From NCBI GenBank assembly GCA_900546565.1, contig URDC01000047.1, positions 1 through 11,011 of the forward strand: a stretch of 11,011 nt of DNA. The letters run 5' to 3'. This DNA is from an uncultured Opitutales bacterium (GTDB taxonomy: Bacteria; Verrucomicrobiota; Verrucomicrobiia; Opitutales; Intestinicryptomonadaceae). Position numbers and translations under genes: made by a program. How positions within the stretch are numbered: position 1 is the stretch's first letter; each line of letters begins with the position of its first letter. The notes below the pieces were generated by a model, which saw only the letters and a program-made list of their open reading frames with translations, was not told where the DNA came from and searched no databases. This document shows positions 1 through 6,334 of this stretch, in pieces.

Positions 1-4
1 GAAT

Positions 5-76
5 GCAATCGCCGACGGTGCACGTCTTATAAAAGACTCGTCGGCGAAGCAAACGCGCCATCGCGGTTTTTAGGAG
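5..76. repeat. Intergenic repeat element, copy A
   Basis: This copy shares both ends with a second copy at 6266-6332. It begins with GCAATCGCC (5-13) and ends with TCGCGGTTTTTAG (61-73), and the other copy has the same two blocks in the same order, about 50 nt apart. The middle is diverged but keeps an AT-rich core. This copy contains a two-step inverted repeat: TCGCCGAC (9-16) pairs with GTCGGCGA (40-47) and GTCTT (24-28) with AAGAC (33-37). It lies just before the csoR promoter. What the element does is unknown. The shared blocks are seen directly; calling it a dispersed repeat family is inference from only two copies. Confidence 0.5.
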
Positions 77-86
77 AAAAAATTTG

Positions 87-125
87 TTGACAATGGGTAT
101 ATAGGGTATACCCCTATATGGTATA
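87..125 (+). promoter_or_regulatory. csoR promoter and probable CsoR operator
   Basis: A perfect -35 box TTGACA (87-92) is followed directly by nested symmetric sequences. These are the palindrome GGGTATACCC (104-113), arms ATATAGGG (99-106) and CCCTATAT (112-119), and arms TATACC (107-112) and GGTATA (120-125). GGGTAT also occurs as a direct repeat (95-100 and 104-109). G/C tracts flanked by TAT/ATA are typical of CsoR-family operators, and autoregulation is usual for csoR–exporter operons. No good -10 lies 16-18 bp from the -35. TATATG (115-120, 22-bp spacing) and TATATT (122-127) are the only TA-rich candidates, so the exact start of transcription is uncertain. Confidence 0.6.
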
Positions 126-241
126 TTCAAAATTTTAATGAGCCGTTGCGGGGTCGGAAACGCTTTGCGGCAGGGCACAAAAGTTTACGCCGCGAGCGGA
201 GGTATCGAGCCGCAGGGGTCGAGTCGGGAAGAAAAAACTTT

Positions 242-553
242 ATGAAAAGAAAAAATGCAAAAACAACTCAGGCGTCCGCCGCAAGTCTTTGCAGGTCGGA
301 CGAGGAAAAACGCAAGCTGTGTATGCGCCTCCACAGAATCGAGGGGCAGATACGCGGCATTGAAAACGCAGTGAATGCCGACGCGCACTGCATAGACATA
401 CTGCGCCAGATAAATTCGGCGGCGGGCGCGCTAAAAGGCGTGTGGCTCGAATTTCTCGAAGGGCATATGAAGCACTGCATTGCAAACTCGCTCAAACACA
501 GCGACGAATCGCTTGTGGACGAGCTTATAGAACATCTCAGGAAGGCGAAATAA
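242..553 (+). CDS. csoR: CsoR-family metal-sensing transcriptional repressor
   Basis: This 103-residue all-helical DNA-binding protein belongs to the CsoR/RcnR/FrmR family, whose members release their operator on binding metal or another effector. The family core runs from about residue 24 to 100 and includes the LHRIEGQIRGIE helix (residues 30-41). Cys50, His75 and Cys79 match the Cu(I)-coordinating Cys-His-Cys triad of true CsoR proteins, with the same spacing of 25 and 4 residues as Cys36/His61/Cys65 in Mycobacterium tuberculosis CsoR. I chose ATG 242 because GGAAG (227-231) lies 10 nt upstream and the length then fits the family. The frame stays open upstream to a TTG at 146, but that 32-residue Arg-rich extension is unlike the family. 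The gene overlaps the next by one base (TAATG), pointing to co-expression with the metal ATPase. Copper is the most likely signal by the triad; other thiophilic effectors cannot be excluded. Confidence 0.88.
   Translation: MKRKNAKTTQASAASLCRSDEEKRKLCMRLHRIEGQIRGIENAVNADAHCIDILRQINSAAGALKGVWLEFLEGHMKHCIANSLKHSDESLVDELIEHLRKAK
539..545 (+). promoter_or_regulatory. Ribosome binding site of the metal ATPase
   Basis: AGGAAGG inside the end of csoR sits 7 nt before the ATG at 553. It fixes that start rather than the upstream in-frame codon at 442, which would place the start inside csoR. The His/Cys-rich sequence beginning at this ATG also supports it. Confidence 0.7.
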
Positions 554-2544
554 TGAAGGGCAAAGAACATCACTGCTGCCACTGCGGCGGGCACAAACAC
601 GAGAATAAACACGGCTCGTCGTGTTGCTGTGGACACGACCACGGAGGCGAAGAAAGCGGCGGGCTGACGATTGCGGTAAAGTTGTGGGTGTCGTTCATCG
701 CGCTGATTGCAAGTTTTGCAATCGGGTTCGGCGGATTCGACTTTCCGTTCTTCCCGTATTCCGACCCAGCGTGGGTGGCGGTTTTGCTGTGCTCGGGGTG
801 GATATTCAAGTCGGCGTTTGTGTCGGCGGTTTACCAGAAGCGCATAACGGCGTCGATGCTCGTGAGCGTGGCGATGTTGGCGTCGTTTATGCTGCAAATT
901 TTGGAGGCGTTGGGAATAACGGCGCACGGCTCGCACGAGCACAGTTATATTTTCGTGGTGGGCGAAATCGCGTTTTTGATGACGCTGGGCGAATGGCTCG
1001 AAGACCGCACGATTGCAAAGACAAAGCGCGGGCTTGAACGGCTGACGAACCTCATGCCTAAAATCGCGAAAGTCCGCCGCGGCGACGCCGTCGGGGAAAT
1101 CGAGGCGTCCACCATTGCCGCAGGAGACGTTGTTTGCGTGAATCCGTTCGAGATGATTCCCGCCGACGGCGAAATCGTCAAGGGGACGACTTCCGTCAAT
1201 CAAGCGAATATGACGGGCGAGAGCGCGCCTGTCGAAAAGGCGGAGGGCGACTCGGTTTTGTGCGGGACATTCAACCAGAACGGCTACATCGAAATACGCG
1301 CGTCGAAGCCGAGTTCGCAAACCGCGCTGGCAAAAATGATTGAACTTGTGGAGGAAGCCGAGGGCAAAAAATCGCCCATTGCGCAGACTGCCGAAAAGTG
1401 GGCGTCGTATATTGTGCCGACCGCTATGGCGTTGTCGGTGCTGACGTTCGCGTTGGCGTATTGCGTGTTGGGAACGGGCTTTTCAGAGGCGATTGTGAGG
1501 GCTACGACAATCCTTGTGGTGTTCTGTCCGTGCGCGTTTGTACTTGCGACGCCGACGGCGATTTCGGCGGGAATAGGGCGTCTGGCAAAGGACGGTGTCC
1601 TCGTCAAAAGCGGCGAAGCACTCGAAACGTTCGCGAAAGTCGACAGTGTGTTCTTCGACAAAACGGGGACGCTTACTACGGGCAATGTGAGCGTGGAAAA
1701 AATAGAAACGCTTTCGGATTTTTCGTCGGGCGAAATTGCGCGGTTGGCGGCGGGGCTTGAACGGGCGTCGAACCACCCGCTGGCGGCGGCTGTCGTGAAA
1801 TACGCGGACAATGCGGCAGCGGAAGACGGCGCAAACAAGCCTCTGGCGGAAAACGTCAAAATGCTGACGGGCTTCGGAATGGAGGGCGATGTCGACGGCA
1901 GGAAGGTGCGCATTGCGAAGTCGGGGAAGCTCGCGGCAGAAAAATTCACGGCGTCGGACGTGTTTGTGGACGGTGCGTTGGCGGGCAGAATTTTCTTTGC
2001 CGACGAGCTGAGAGCCTCGGCGAAAGCGGCGGTTGAAGAGCTGCAAAAACTCGGCTGCAATACTGCGATTTTAAGCGGAGACAACGCCAACGCCGTAGCC
2101 GACACCGCTCAAAAGGCCGGCATAGAAAAATTCCTCGCCGACGCCCTGCCCAAGGACAAAATGGACTTCATTGAATCGGCAAAAGCGGGCGGCGCGGTTG
2201 TGTGTATGGTCGGCGACGGCGTGAACGACTCGCCCTCGCTTGCCGCGGCGGACGTGTCGGTTGCTATTGCCGACCTCAAAAGCGACATCGCTGTCGACAC
2301 CGCACAGATTGCGCTGTTGGACGCCGACCTCAGCAAAATCGCGTTCCTGAAAAAATTTGCGAAGAAAGTTGTAGGGACTATACGCCTCAACATAGCATTT
2401 TCAATCTGCATAAATATAGCCTCGGTTTTGCTTGCAATGACGGGCGTGATAACCCCCGCGATTGGCGCGCTTATCCACAATTTCTCGTCGGTGGCGGTCG
2501 TGGGAAATTCGGCGCGGCTGTTAAAAGGCGGCGGCCGAAAATAG
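553..2544 (+). CDS. Heavy-metal P1B-type ATPase (metal efflux pump)
   Basis: This 663-residue inner-membrane pump couples ATP hydrolysis to transition-metal export. There is no HMA domain at the N terminus. Instead residues 6-30 are a metal-binding tail with eight His and six Cys. Predicted order: TM1-TM4 (about 44-147), actuator domain with TGES (221-224), TM5-TM6 with the ion-site motif CPC (325-327), the phosphorylated Asp369 in DKTGTLT, His-Pro (408-409) of the nucleotide-binding domain, GDGVND (554-559), then TM7-TM8 (about 610-655). A loop near residues 125-130 adds three more His. TM7-TM8 lack both the Cu(I) signature (N..YN, MxxSS) and the Zn/Cd signature (Lys in TM7, Asp in TM8); TM8 instead carries HNFSS (642-646). 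The start overlaps the csoR stop by one base, so the CsoR-like repressor probably controls it. Copper is likely from the regulator, but Zn, Cd or Ni remain possible. Confidence 0.9.
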   Translation: MKGKEHHCCHCGGHKHENKHGSSCCCGHDHGGEESGGLTIAVKLWVSFIALIASFAIGFGGFDFPFFPYSDPAWVAVLLCSGWIFKSAFVSAVYQKRITASMLVSVAMLASFMLQILEALGITAHGSHEHSYIFVVGEIAFLMTLGEWLEDRTIAKTKRGLERLTNLMPKIAKVRRGDAVGEIEASTIAAGDVVCVNPFEMIPADGEIVKGTTSVNQANMTGESAPVEKAEGDSVLCGTFNQNGYIEIRASKPSSQTALAKMIELVEEAEGKKSPIAQTAEKWASYIVPTAMALSVLTFALAYCVLGTGFSEAIVRATTILVVFCPCAFVLATPTAISAGIGRLAKDGVLVKSGEALETFAKVDSVFFDKTGTLTTGNVSVEKIETLSDFSSGEIARLAAGLERASNHPLAAAVVKYADNAAAEDGANKPLAENVKMLTGFGMEGDVDGRKVRIAKSGKLAAEKFTASDVFVDGALAGRIFFADELRASAKAAVEELQKLGCNTAILSGDNANAVADTAQKAGIEKFLADALPKDKMDFIESAKAGGAVVCMVGDGVNDSPSLAAADVSVAIADLKSDIAVDTAQIALLDADLSKIAFLKKFAKKVVGTIRLNIAFSICINIASVLLAMTGVITPAIGALIHNFSSVAVVGNSARLLKGGGRK

Positions 2545-2623
2545 CGTGAGAGAGTGCGAAATTTTCGGAATGGGAGCGGGGCTGGGTTGAAAAAATTCGT
2601 CCGACGTTTCCGAGCGAAAAACG

Positions 2624-2656
2624 AACGGGCGCGGATTTTTTCCGAGCCCGTTTTTT
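2624..2656 (+). terminator. Intrinsic terminator of the csoR–ATPase operon
   Basis: AACGGGC (2624-2630) pairs with GCCCGTT (2646-2652). The inner CGG (2632-2634) pairs with CCG (2642-2644) across a T-rich loop, and T2651-2656 forms the tail. An A-run before the stem (2616-2621) could give a tail on the opposite strand too, serving the convergent gene that ends at 2696, though with less certainty. Confidence 0.75.
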
Positions 2657-2695
2657 CCATGCCCATTAAATTTTTGCCAATGCATGTCGGAAAAA

Positions 2696-3199
2696 TCACA
2701 ATCCGTTTTTTACGCGCATATAAAACGAGACTGCGAAGCCCAAGATGTAGCAGACTTTCACGACTGTTGAGGCTATCATTCCCAGAAACGCCCCGACGCC
2801 CGATTTCAGCGACCTGTCCAAGCCCGCGCCGCCGAGGTATTCGAGCAAAAATGCGCCTGCAAACGGCGCGACGAAAATCCACAAAAGCGGCGGCGGAATG
2901 AACATTCCCACGAAAAATCCGACAATCGCCCCGACGCCTCCGCGCCAAGTCGCGCCGAATTTGCGCGCGCCGAACCAGCTAAAAAAAACGTCCAACGCCT
3001 GAACGGCGAACATAGCTATGCCCCAAATGCCGAGAAATTTCCAGCCGAGCGAATCGGGGAAGACAAGCTCGAAGCCGACTGCCGCGAACCACGCGAGCGC
3101 GACGCCCGGGATTATCGGCACTATGCAGCCGAGTAGCGATGTCGCAAAAATCGCGAACATCACAACGAGCGCGGAATTGAAATATACGGTTTCGTCCAT
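2696..3199 (-). CDS. DUF456 family membrane protein
   Basis: This 167-residue very hydrophobic protein matches the DUF456 family in length and pattern. It has a first helix ending in LGCIVPIIPG (23-32), a linker ARKFGATWRGG (78-88) leading into a Gly-rich helix (89-100), then FAGAFLLEYLGG (113-123), and a final pair of helices (about 133-160). Five or six membrane segments are expected, placing it in the inner membrane. The family's biochemical role is not established. The gene stands alone, convergent with the metal ATPase and divergent from the unknown gene at 3258. The leader before ATG 3199 shows no Shine-Dalgarno sequence. The family call rests on motif recognition; no function is claimed. 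Confidence 0.75.
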   Translation of the reverse strand: MDETVYFNSALVVMFAIFATSLLGCIVPIIPGVALAWFAAVGFELVFPDSLGWKFLGIWGIAMFAVQALDVFFSWFGARKFGATWRGGVGAIVGFFVGMFIPPPLLWIFVAPFAGAFLLEYLGGAGLDRSLKSGVGAFLGMIASTVVKVCYILGFAVSFYMRVKNGL

Positions 3200-3257
3200 T
3201 TAAGTCTTGAAATAAAAAAGAGGGTTGTTTTACTGAATATCGATTGGATGTATAGTT

Positions 3258-3776
3258 ATGGAAAGCAAAGACAACAAAATTTTGGAGTTAATACAAAAAG
3301 AAAAATTTCTCGCGTTCTTCGATTTCAAGAAAATCGGCGAGACGGGCGAAAGCGAGCTCGACGGCCTTTGCAAAGTTGCGTGTCCGGCAAAAAACGACAT
3401 CTTCAACTACATTTCGCTGACATTCATTTTCGACACCCCGACGGAATCCGCCGCGCTGAATGCAAAGCGCATTATGGCAAAGCTCACCACGGACGAAATC
3501 CTAAAAAACATTCCAGAGGCGAAAGCCTCAACATCTGTTGCCGCGCCCGAAAAACACAGGCAAAGCTATGTTCACCAAGTCGATATAATTTTCACGTCGC
3601 CCCTGCCCGAAGACAAAAAGCCTATTGTTGCAAAGGTGGTTTATATGATGCGCAATTCGTTGCTGCTTAACACCGAGCCGCCGCAATGGTGGGACGACGA
3701 ATCCGCGCCGGAAGCGTCGGAGCCCGAGAAGTCAAATTGGGCGGCGCGTCTTAAAGCGTTTATCGGCATTGAATAA
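3258..3776 (+). CDS. Hypothetical protein, 172 residues, no recognised family
   Basis: I do not recognise this protein. It lacks a signal peptide and membrane helices, so it is probably cytoplasmic. A charged N-terminal helix (1-20) leads into an alternating strand/helix region (about 30-138). This includes a run of hydrophobic strands near 46-60 and one around 105-112, with a low-complexity linker rich in Ala, Lys and Glu near 86-100. The C-terminal part contains a PPQWWDD motif (141-147), an acidic Glu/Pro/Ser linker, and a short amphipathic end (NWAARLKAFIGIE, 160-172) that could dock onto a partner or membrane. It has its own strong terminator and coding-like composition, so it is a real gene. 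No clear ribosome binding site precedes ATG 3258; the leader is AT-rich with TATAGT directly upstream. Its neighbours give no hint of a role. Confidence 0.75.
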   Translation: MESKDNKILELIQKEKFLAFFDFKKIGETGESELDGLCKVACPAKNDIFNYISLTFIFDTPTESAALNAKRIMAKLTTDEILKNIPEAKASTSVAAPEKHRQSYVHQVDIIFTSPLPEDKKPIVAKVVYMMRNSLLLNTEPPQWWDDESAPEASEPEKSNWAARLKAFIGIE

Positions 3777-3791
3777 TTTTACCGACAGTCG

Positions 3792-3816
3792 CGCCGTTTG
3801 AAAAAACGGCGTTTTT
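3792..3816 (+). terminator. Strong intrinsic terminator after the 172-residue gene
   Basis: A perfect 8-bp stem, CGCCGTTT (3792-3799) with AAACGGCG (3804-3811), closes a GAAA tetraloop. TTTTT follows (3812-3816). A second small hairpin, CCCG (3821-3824) with CGGG (3829-3832), comes right after. Together they separate the unknown gene from argS, which must therefore have its own promoter in the 3833-3877 stretch. Confidence 0.88.
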
Positions 3817-3877
3817 CTAACCCGAAATCGGGCTTTGAATAAAATCCGTTTTAGACAATTTTTAACTTTTTTAATAT

Positions 3878-5638
3878 ATGGAAATTTGGTTTCACCCCGC
3901 AGGGGAACTTTCGAAAATAGTTGCCGAAGCCGCTAAAAAAGCGGGATTGGAAGAATCGTTCGACCCGCAAATACGCAACGCCGACCCGCGCTTCGGCGAT
4001 TTTCAGGCAAACGGCATTCTGCCCGCGGCGAAGGCTGCGAAGACGAATCCGCGCGCACTGGCACAGAAAGTCGCGGAGGAGATGGAGAACGGCGGAGGTC
4101 TTGACAAGTCGCTGGTGGACGTTTCGATTGCGGGCGCGGGGTTCATAAATTTCAGGCTCACGCCGAAGTTTCTGAATGCGTGGCTTGCGAAATACAAGGG
4201 AGAGGGGGAGCTCGCCGAAGCCGCGCGGAAATTTTACGACGGCAAAAAAATGATTATCGACTATCCGTCTCCGAACACGGCAAAGCAAATGCACGTCGGA
4301 CATCTCCGTCCGATGGTGATAGGCGAGGCCGTCAAGCGTCTGCTTAAATTCTGCGGGGCGGACATAAAAACCGACAACCATATTGGCGACTGGGGCACGA
4401 ATTTCGGAATCCTCATCTACGGAATCAAAACGCAAAACTACAAGCTTGACGCCGCGAACGAAAATTCGCTCGAAGAATTGGAGCAGATGTACAAACGCGG
4501 CAGCGCGCTGGCGAAGGAAAATCCCGCGGCAGCAGATGCCGCGCGCGCGGAGCTTGTAAAGCTGCAAAACGGCGACCCCGAAAATGTCGCGCTCTGGAAC
4601 GAAATCAACAAGGTAAGCACCGCCGCGTTCGAGCGTATGTACAAGCGTATGGGGCTTACGATTGATATGACTCTCGGCGAATCCTACTACCGCGACAAAG
4701 TAGCGCGGGTATACAAAGAGCTTACCGAAATCGGGCTTGCCGAGGAAAATCAGGGCGCGCTTGTGGTGTTCCACAAAGAGCACGAGCGTTTCGCAAAGCA
4801 GCCGTTTATTATCCGCAAGAGCGACGGAGCGTCGAACTACGCTTCGACCGATTTGGCTACAATCCTCAACCGCGTCGAAAATCTCGGAGCGGAGGAGGTC
4901 GTTTATGTCACGGACGGCCGCCAGCAGGACCACTTCCAGCAGCTTTTCCTGACCGTAAAAAAATGGTTTGCCGCCAAGGGCTATCGCATTCCCGAAATGC
5001 GCCACGTCTGGTTCGGCACGATTTTGGGCGAAGACGGCAAGGCGATAAAAACCAAGAGCGGCGAGCCTATCAGACTGCGCGCGCTGCTCGACGAGGCAGT
5101 TGCCCGCGCCCGCAAACTCGTCAGGGAAAAGAACCCCGACATCGACGACGCCGAAGCCGATAAAATCGCCGAAACTGTGGGCGTTGCCGCCGTCAGATAT
5201 TCCGACCTCGTGCAAAACCGCACGAGCGACTATGTGTTCTCGTGGGACAAACTGCTTGCATTCGACGGCAACACCGCGCCCTATCTGCTCTACGCGGCGG
5301 CTCGTATACACTCGATTTTCCGCAAGGTCGGCCTTTCGCCCGACGCCGATTTTCCGCAGGCGGGCGAGCTTGAAACCGAACAGGAAATCGCGCTCGCGCG
5401 TAAGCTCATCGCGCTGCCGTCGATTTTCGAGCTTACTCTCGCGGAATTGCGACCGCACTTCTTGTGCGCCTATCTCTACGAATTGGCGGGGACGTTTTCG
5501 ACTTTCTACAACGCGAACAAGGTTATCGTGGACGAAGAACCCGTGCGCCAACGCCGCCTAATGCTTTGCGCGCGCACGCTCAACGTTCTTGAAGCGGGAT
5601 TGAGACTTTTGGGAATCGACCCCCTGCAAAAGATGTAA
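3878..5638 (+). CDS. argS: Arginyl-tRNA synthetase
   Basis: This class I aminoacyl-tRNA synthetase charges tRNA-Arg with arginine in the cytoplasm. It has 586 residues, close to the usual 550-600. The N-terminal Add-1 (tRNA D-loop) domain contains the conserved ADPRFGDFQANG (35-46). The Rossmann catalytic core begins at SPNTAKQMHVGHLRP (131-145), with HVGH (139-142) as the HIGH signature, and includes YVTDGRQQDHF further on. The KMSKS region takes the relaxed form common in this enzyme, KTKSGEP (391-397). The C-terminal DALR anticodon-binding domain starts near NTAPYLLYAAARI (465-477) and runs to the natural end. ATG 3878 gives a full Add-1 domain. The leader is almost pure T/A without a Shine-Dalgarno site, so initiation probably relies on an unstructured AU-rich leader. 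The adenosyltransferase gene follows after 5 nt. Confidence 0.96.
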   Translation: MEIWFHPAGELSKIVAEAAKKAGLEESFDPQIRNADPRFGDFQANGILPAAKAAKTNPRALAQKVAEEMENGGGLDKSLVDVSIAGAGFINFRLTPKFLNAWLAKYKGEGELAEAARKFYDGKKMIIDYPSPNTAKQMHVGHLRPMVIGEAVKRLLKFCGADIKTDNHIGDWGTNFGILIYGIKTQNYKLDAANENSLEELEQMYKRGSALAKENPAAADAARAELVKLQNGDPENVALWNEINKVSTAAFERMYKRMGLTIDMTLGESYYRDKVARVYKELTEIGLAEENQGALVVFHKEHERFAKQPFIIRKSDGASNYASTDLATILNRVENLGAEEVVYVTDGRQQDHFQQLFLTVKKWFAAKGYRIPEMRHVWFGTILGEDGKAIKTKSGEPIRLRALLDEAVARARKLVREKNPDIDDAEADKIAETVGVAAVRYSDLVQNRTSDYVFSWDKLLAFDGNTAPYLLYAAARIHSIFRKVGLSPDADFPQAGELETEQEIALARKLIALPSIFELTLAELRPHFLCAYLYELAGTFSTFYNANKVIVDEEPVRQRRLMLCARTLNVLEAGLRLLGIDPLQKM

Positions 5639-5643
5639 AGACA

Positions 5644-6162
5644 ATGAAAATCACGACAAAAGGAGGCGACAACGCGACAACATCGCTAATGTTCGGCAGA
5701 CGGGTGTCGAAGGCGCACCCGCGCGTCCGCGCATACGGGGCGGTCGACGAGCTCTCGGCGACAACGGCACTTGCCCGCGCGTTCGCAGCGGGAACTCCGC
5801 TTGCCGACGAGCTTCTGCAACTTCAAAAACGCCTCGTGCTTTTGATGACGGAGTTGGCGACGGCAAACGAAGACTATCCGAAACTCGCCGAAAAACACGT
5901 CGCTCTGTTGGACGACACACACCTTGCGGAACTCGAAAAACGCATTGCAGAATTCGAAGAGCGTAGCGAAAAATTTACCGATTGGAAATACGCGGGAGAA
6001 ACGCCGCTGGACGCCGCGCTCGATTTGGCGCGGACGCGCTGCCGCGCCGCCGAACGCGAAATCGCGGCATTGAACGAACTCGAACCCCTGCCCCGCCCGT
6101 TCGTTTTGAAATATATCAACCGCCTCTCCGATTACTTCTTCGCCACCGCTTCGACGCTTTAA
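5644..6162 (+). CDS. PduO-type ATP:corrinoid adenosyltransferase, variant
   Basis: This 172-residue protein resembles the PduO family (human MMAB type), which transfers adenosyl from ATP to cob(I)alamin to make coenzyme B12. Family signatures are TKGGD (5-9), RVRAYGAVDEL (27-37), ARTRCRAAER (129-138) and YINRLSDYFF (157-166). Asp35, Arg130, Arg134 and Asn159 line up with catalytic residues Asp35, Arg128, Arg132 and Asn156 of the Lactobacillus reuteri enzyme. Two regions are odd. The usual GDxGxTSL reads GDNATTSL (8-15). The segment normally written FxLPGG before the helical arginines reads WKYAGE (114-119), which puts Trp at the place of the Phe that displaces the corrinoid lower ligand. Activity may be altered. 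It follows argS by 5 nt and is probably co-transcribed. No B12 biosynthesis genes or cobalamin riboswitch are visible nearby. The gene could be a specialised paralogue, so I give no symbol. Confidence 0.82.
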   Translation: MKITTKGGDNATTSLMFGRRVSKAHPRVRAYGAVDELSATTALARAFAAGTPLADELLQLQKRLVLLMTELATANEDYPKLAEKHVALLDDTHLAELEKRIAEFEERSEKFTDWKYAGETPLDAALDLARTRCRAAEREIAALNELEPLPRPFVLKYINRLSDYFFATASTL

Positions 6163-6248
6163 ATGTTGGATACCAGCGCGGATTTTTTACTGACGGGCAC
6201 CGGCGCGGATTGCCGCGCAATAGCCGCTTTGCTTTAATAAATAATCAA

Positions 6249-6278
6249 AGGCGGAATTGCCGTAGGCAATCGCCGCCT
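6249..6278 (-). terminator. Probable terminator hairpin of the TPR–ExbB–ExbD–TonB-like operon
   Basis: Outer arms AGGCGG (6249-6254) and CCGCCT (6273-6278) and inner arms ATTGCC (6256-6261) and GGCAAT (6265-6270) form a strong stem with a GTA loop and a small internal asymmetry. Read on the minus strand it lies about 57 nt beyond the last stop codon and is followed by a moderately T-rich tail (TTGATTATTTATT). On the plus strand the tail is poor. It overlaps the left end of repeat copy B. Confidence 0.5.
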
Positions 6279-6332
6279 CTTCACTACATTTAAAATATTT
6301 GCAAAGGAAGGCGTCCTCGCGGTTTTTAGAAG
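6266..6332. repeat. Intergenic repeat element, copy B
   Basis: This is the second copy of the element at 5-76. It begins GCAATCGCC (6266-6274) and ends TCGCGGTTTTTAG (6317-6329), in the same order and orientation as copy A. It ends two bases before the stop codon of the TonB-like gene, so the element lies wholly in the 3' untranslated part of that operon. Read on the minus strand, the element has an open frame that looks protein-like, but no ribosome binding site supports it. No transposase or target duplication is visible. Confidence 0.5.
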
Positions 6333-6334
6333 TT

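Larger units (their letters stand above)
6163..6334. other. Convergent intergenic region with hairpins
   Basis: The space between the convergent adenosyltransferase gene and the minus-strand operon holds no convincing gene. GCGCGG (6203-6208) pairs with CCGCGC (6213-6218) around ATTG, followed by a weakly T-rich stretch; this could end the plus-strand transcript. The stronger hairpin at 6249-6278 and repeat copy B are listed separately. The string GCGCGGATT occurs twice (near 6175 and at 6203-6211), which may be coincidence. Confidence 0.5.

Noticed and set aside
1..71. Terminator of an upstream plus-strand gene
   Set aside because: The hairpin at 9-47 is not followed by a T-run. The later T-run (67-71) follows only a 4-bp stem (54-57 with 62-65). 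The stretch is better described as a repeat copy.
268..1320. A 350-codon antisense open frame across csoR and the metal ATPase
   Set aside because: It is a shadow of two clear genes, with Arg/His-rich low-plausibility protein sequence and no ribosome binding site.
3248..3670. A 140-codon frame starting 10 nt before the 172-residue gene
   Set aside because: It overlaps the better frame, has a Lys/Arg-rich biased sequence and ends before the terminator, while the frame from 3258 ends just 15 nt before the terminator stem.
3851..3877. Promoter -10 box TAATAT right before argS
   Set aside because: It touches the start codon (3872-3877), so transcription would begin inside the gene, while the Add-1 domain requires the ATG at 3878. 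More likely it is just an AT-rich leader.
3851..5551. A 566-codon open frame antisense to argS
   Set aside because: It covers argS almost exactly in reverse and has an unbalanced Arg/Val/Phe-rich composition with no motifs. The strong codon bias of argS explains the lack of stops. It recalls sense/antisense ideas about synthetase origins but gives no evidence of a gene.
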